From assembly GCA_900550315.1 (NCBI GenBank), contig URRK01000016.1, positions 1 through 14,943 on the forward strand: a DNA stretch of 14,943 nucleotides. Reading direction: 5' to 3'. Positions 13,540 to 14,943 of the stretch are shown here, in pieces. Position 1 is the stretch's first letter; every line of letters begins with the position of its first letter. The notes beneath the pieces were generated by a model that saw only the letters and a list, made by a program, of their open reading frames with translations, was not told the origin of the DNA and ran no database searches. The stretch comes from an uncultured Oscillospiraceae bacterium (lineage in GTDB: Bacteria; Bacillota; Clostridia; Oscillospirales; Acutalibacteraceae). The translations under genes were made by a program, and so were the position numbers.

Positions 13540-14709
13540 TTAGGCCTCGCCGCTTGGAATATTTAACGCTTCTTTATAAATATTCCACATGGCCTGCAGC
13601 GCGTTTGAAAGCTCAAACGGTTCTACCGCCTTTAGGCAATTTTCACGCATACTTTGGCGCAGGCTTCGGCTTTCAGCCAGCTTTTGAATGGCCTGGGCAA
13701 AGCCGTTTACATTATTGGGCGCCACGGCGTAGCCGGTTTTGCCGTTTGTAACATAATCTAAAATGCCGTGAACATTAGAGGAGACCAGCGGCACCCCGGC
13801 AGCCATGGCCTCTATTCCGGCAAGGCCGAGCCCCTCGATCTTAGAGGGAAAGGCACTGATATCGGCCGCGTGGTACAGCTCGAAAATATCGGTTCGAAAA
13901 CCCAAAAAAAGCACGCGGTTTTGAACCTTTAGCTTTTGCGCAAGCTGCTGCAAATAGCCCTTAAGCGGGCCCTTGCCGGCAATGGCGTAAACAATATTAG
14001 GGTTGTTAATTTTAGCCAGCGCTTTAATAATAACCTCGTGGTTTTTGCGCTCAATAAGTTCCCCGGCCGAAAACAGTAAAATTTGGTTGGGTTTTACGCC
14101 AAGGCTTTTCTTTTTTTCGGCTTTGTTTACCGTTAGGTTTTGAATTTGGTGAATATTGACCCCTACGCCCGGAATGTAGCGCACCCTTTTACAGTGAAAG
14201 GTTTTGGCGCGGTGATAGTCCTCTTGATTAATGGTAATTAAATAATCGCACCAGCGCGAAAGAAAACGTTCTACGGGGTAGTACAGCAGCCAGTTTTTTT
14301 TAGGGGCGGCGCGGTGAAAGTGAAAGCCATGGCAGGTGTACATTACCACGCTGCCGTTTTTGCGGGCGGTTTTGGCGGCCAGCCTTGTTAGCATGGCTGC
14401 AGTTGGCGTGTGGCAGTGAATGAGCTGAAAATTACCGCCCTGTATAACCGCTTTAAGCTGCTTGAAAGCCCGAATATTGCCGCGGCTTAACGGGCTGCGC
14501 GCAAAGGGAATTTGGTGCAACACCACGCCGTTTTGCCTTAGTTTTTTAATGTAGCTTTTTGTGCGGGCAATGTCAGTATCGTTCATATATTCAAAATTAC
14601 AGGCAATATGCACCTCGCACCCTAAGGTTTGGTTTAAAAAATCTACATTTTCTTTATTAAACCATTCTATAAAAGATACCACGCTGGCAACAATTAAAAC
14701 CTTTTGCAA
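13540..14709 (-). CDS. GT4 family glycosyltransferase, probably second enzyme after priming
   Basis: A 389-residue GT-B glycosyltransferase starting at TTG. VLIVASVVSFIEWFN (4-18) opens the acceptor domain, LIHCHTPTAAMLTRL (96-110) and YTCHGFHFH (124-132) follow, and the donor domain has SAGELIERKNHEVII (214-228), VYAIAGKGPLKGYL (240-253) and FPSKIEGLGLAGIEAMAAGVPLV (287-309) with the E-x7-E pair Glu292/Glu300. It resembles the EpsD/CapM-type enzymes that commonly follow the priming transferase. An ATG at 14745 would add 12 residues, but they overlap the upstream gene; GAGGTGA (14714-14720), covering that gene's stop, lies four bases before the TTG at 14709, giving the natural N terminus (M)QKVLIVASV. 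Start is therefore probable rather than certain. Confidence 0.88.
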   Translation of the reverse strand: MQKVLIVASVVSFIEWFNKENVDFLNQTLGCEVHIACNFEYMNDTDIARTKSYIKKLRQNGVVLHQIPFARSPLSRGNIRAFKQLKAVIQGGNFQLIHCHTPTAAMLTRLAAKTARKNGSVVMYTCHGFHFHRAAPKKNWLLYYPVERFLSRWCDYLITINQEDYHRAKTFHCKRVRYIPGVGVNIHQIQNLTVNKAEKKKSLGVKPNQILLFSAGELIERKNHEVIIKALAKINNPNIVYAIAGKGPLKGYLQQLAQKLKVQNRVLFLGFRTDIFELYHAADISAFPSKIEGLGLAGIEAMAAGVPLVSSNVHGILDYVTNGKTGYAVAPNNVNGFAQAIQKLAESRSLRQSMRENCLKAVEPFELSNALQAMWNIYKEALNIPSGEA

Positions 14710-14713
14710 AAAA

Positions 14714-14720
14714 TCACCTC
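14714..14720 (-). promoter_or_regulatory. Ribosome binding site overlapping a stop, before a TTG start
   Basis: GAGGTGA on the minus strand contains the TGA stop of the priming transferase gene and serves the TTG at 14709. The arrangement suggests coupled translation of the first two enzymes of the pathway. Confidence 0.65.
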
Positions 14721-14943
14721 GTATAAAGCAGCTCCTTGGCCTCATTTTGCTTTTGGTTGTAGGTGGCCTCGTCCACCTTGCCCTGCTGCATCAGCCAGTC
14801 GCCGTAATCTAAGTCCGAAACGGTGCCGTTTCGCACCACATCGCTTTTTTTAAAAACCTTTAAAACCGTTTTTAAAATAATTTTAAGGTCGCCCAAAAAG
14901 GTAATGCCGCCGTCTACATATTGCAGGTCGTAGGCAAATTTTT
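14714..14943 (-). CDS. Priming sugar-phosphate transferase, C-terminal fragment
   Basis: The last 75 codons of a gene entering from the right edge. The stretch KFAYDLQYVDGGITFLGDLK, then IILKTVLKVF, matches the conserved end of bacterial sugar transferases (PF02397; WbaP/PglC/EpsL type), where K-x-x-YDxxYV-x(5-7)-F-x-x-D-x-KIIxKT is highly typical. These enzymes move a sugar phosphate from a nucleotide sugar to undecaprenyl phosphate and begin assembly of the repeat unit. After it comes a hydrophilic tail of about 40 residues (VSDLDYGDWLMQ, then a charged helix rich in Gln, Lys and Glu) that extends beyond the usual domain end. The reading frame continues through the window edge, so the apparent TTG start at 14896 is not real. 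Which sugar is primed cannot be told from this part. Confidence 0.85.
   Translation of the reverse strand, partial: KFAYDLQYVDGGITFLGDLKIILKTVLKVFKKSDVVRNGTVSDLDYGDWLMQQGKVDEATYNQKQNEAKELLYTR

Overview
This window is one densely packed, one-directional gene cluster for making and exporting a cell-surface polysaccharide (capsule or exopolysaccharide). All genes lie on the minus strand, so they are read from high to low coordinates. Strong purine-rich ribosome binding sites, several of them overlapping the previous stop codon, an EpsG-type polymerase and the overall gene style suggest a Gram-positive anaerobe of the Clostridia. That placement is inferred from style only; no rRNA or other taxonomic marker is present.

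In transcription order the window holds: the end of a priming sugar-phosphate transferase (cut by the right edge); a GT4 glycosyltransferase; a CDP-alcohol phosphotransferase with an altered last motif residue; a TagD-like cytidylyltransferase; a GT2 glycosyltransferase; a second GT4 glycosyltransferase; an EpsG-like polymerase; a polysaccharide pyruvyl transferase family protein; a MenD-like thiamine-diphosphate enzyme; a short-chain dehydrogenase; a GT-A glycosyltransferase-like protein; a Wzx-type flippase; two tandem nucleotidyltransferases of the PF14907 type; and the first 24 codons of what looks like an acyltransferase. Together they describe a Wzx/Wzy-type pathway: priming on a lipid carrier, stepwise sugar addition, special substituents (phospho-alcohol, pyruvyl or keto-acid-derived group, acyl), flipping, then polymerisation.

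The cluster is a mosaic. From the middle of the MenD-like gene to just past the flippase (about 6.7 kb down to 2.72 kb) the DNA is more AT-rich and uses the AGA arginine codon freely. Immediately downstream of the intact flippase lies a 31-codon fragment that aligns without gaps, stop codon to stop codon, with the flippase's own C terminus. This is best explained as the tail of the previous resident flippase, left behind when a foreign cassette replaced it. A truncated 18-codon reading frame sits exactly at the junction.

Other points worth following are the MenD-like enzyme, which keeps the cofactor motifs but has lost conserved arginines of menaquinone MenD; the cytidylyltransferase / CDP-alcohol phosphotransferase pair, which may attach a phospho-alcohol; and the paired nucleotidyltransferases of unknown role. 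I see no tRNA, rRNA, CRISPR array, insertion sequence or convincing terminator. No gene-free stretch exceeds 300 bases; the longest gap (2550-2748) holds the flippase remnant.
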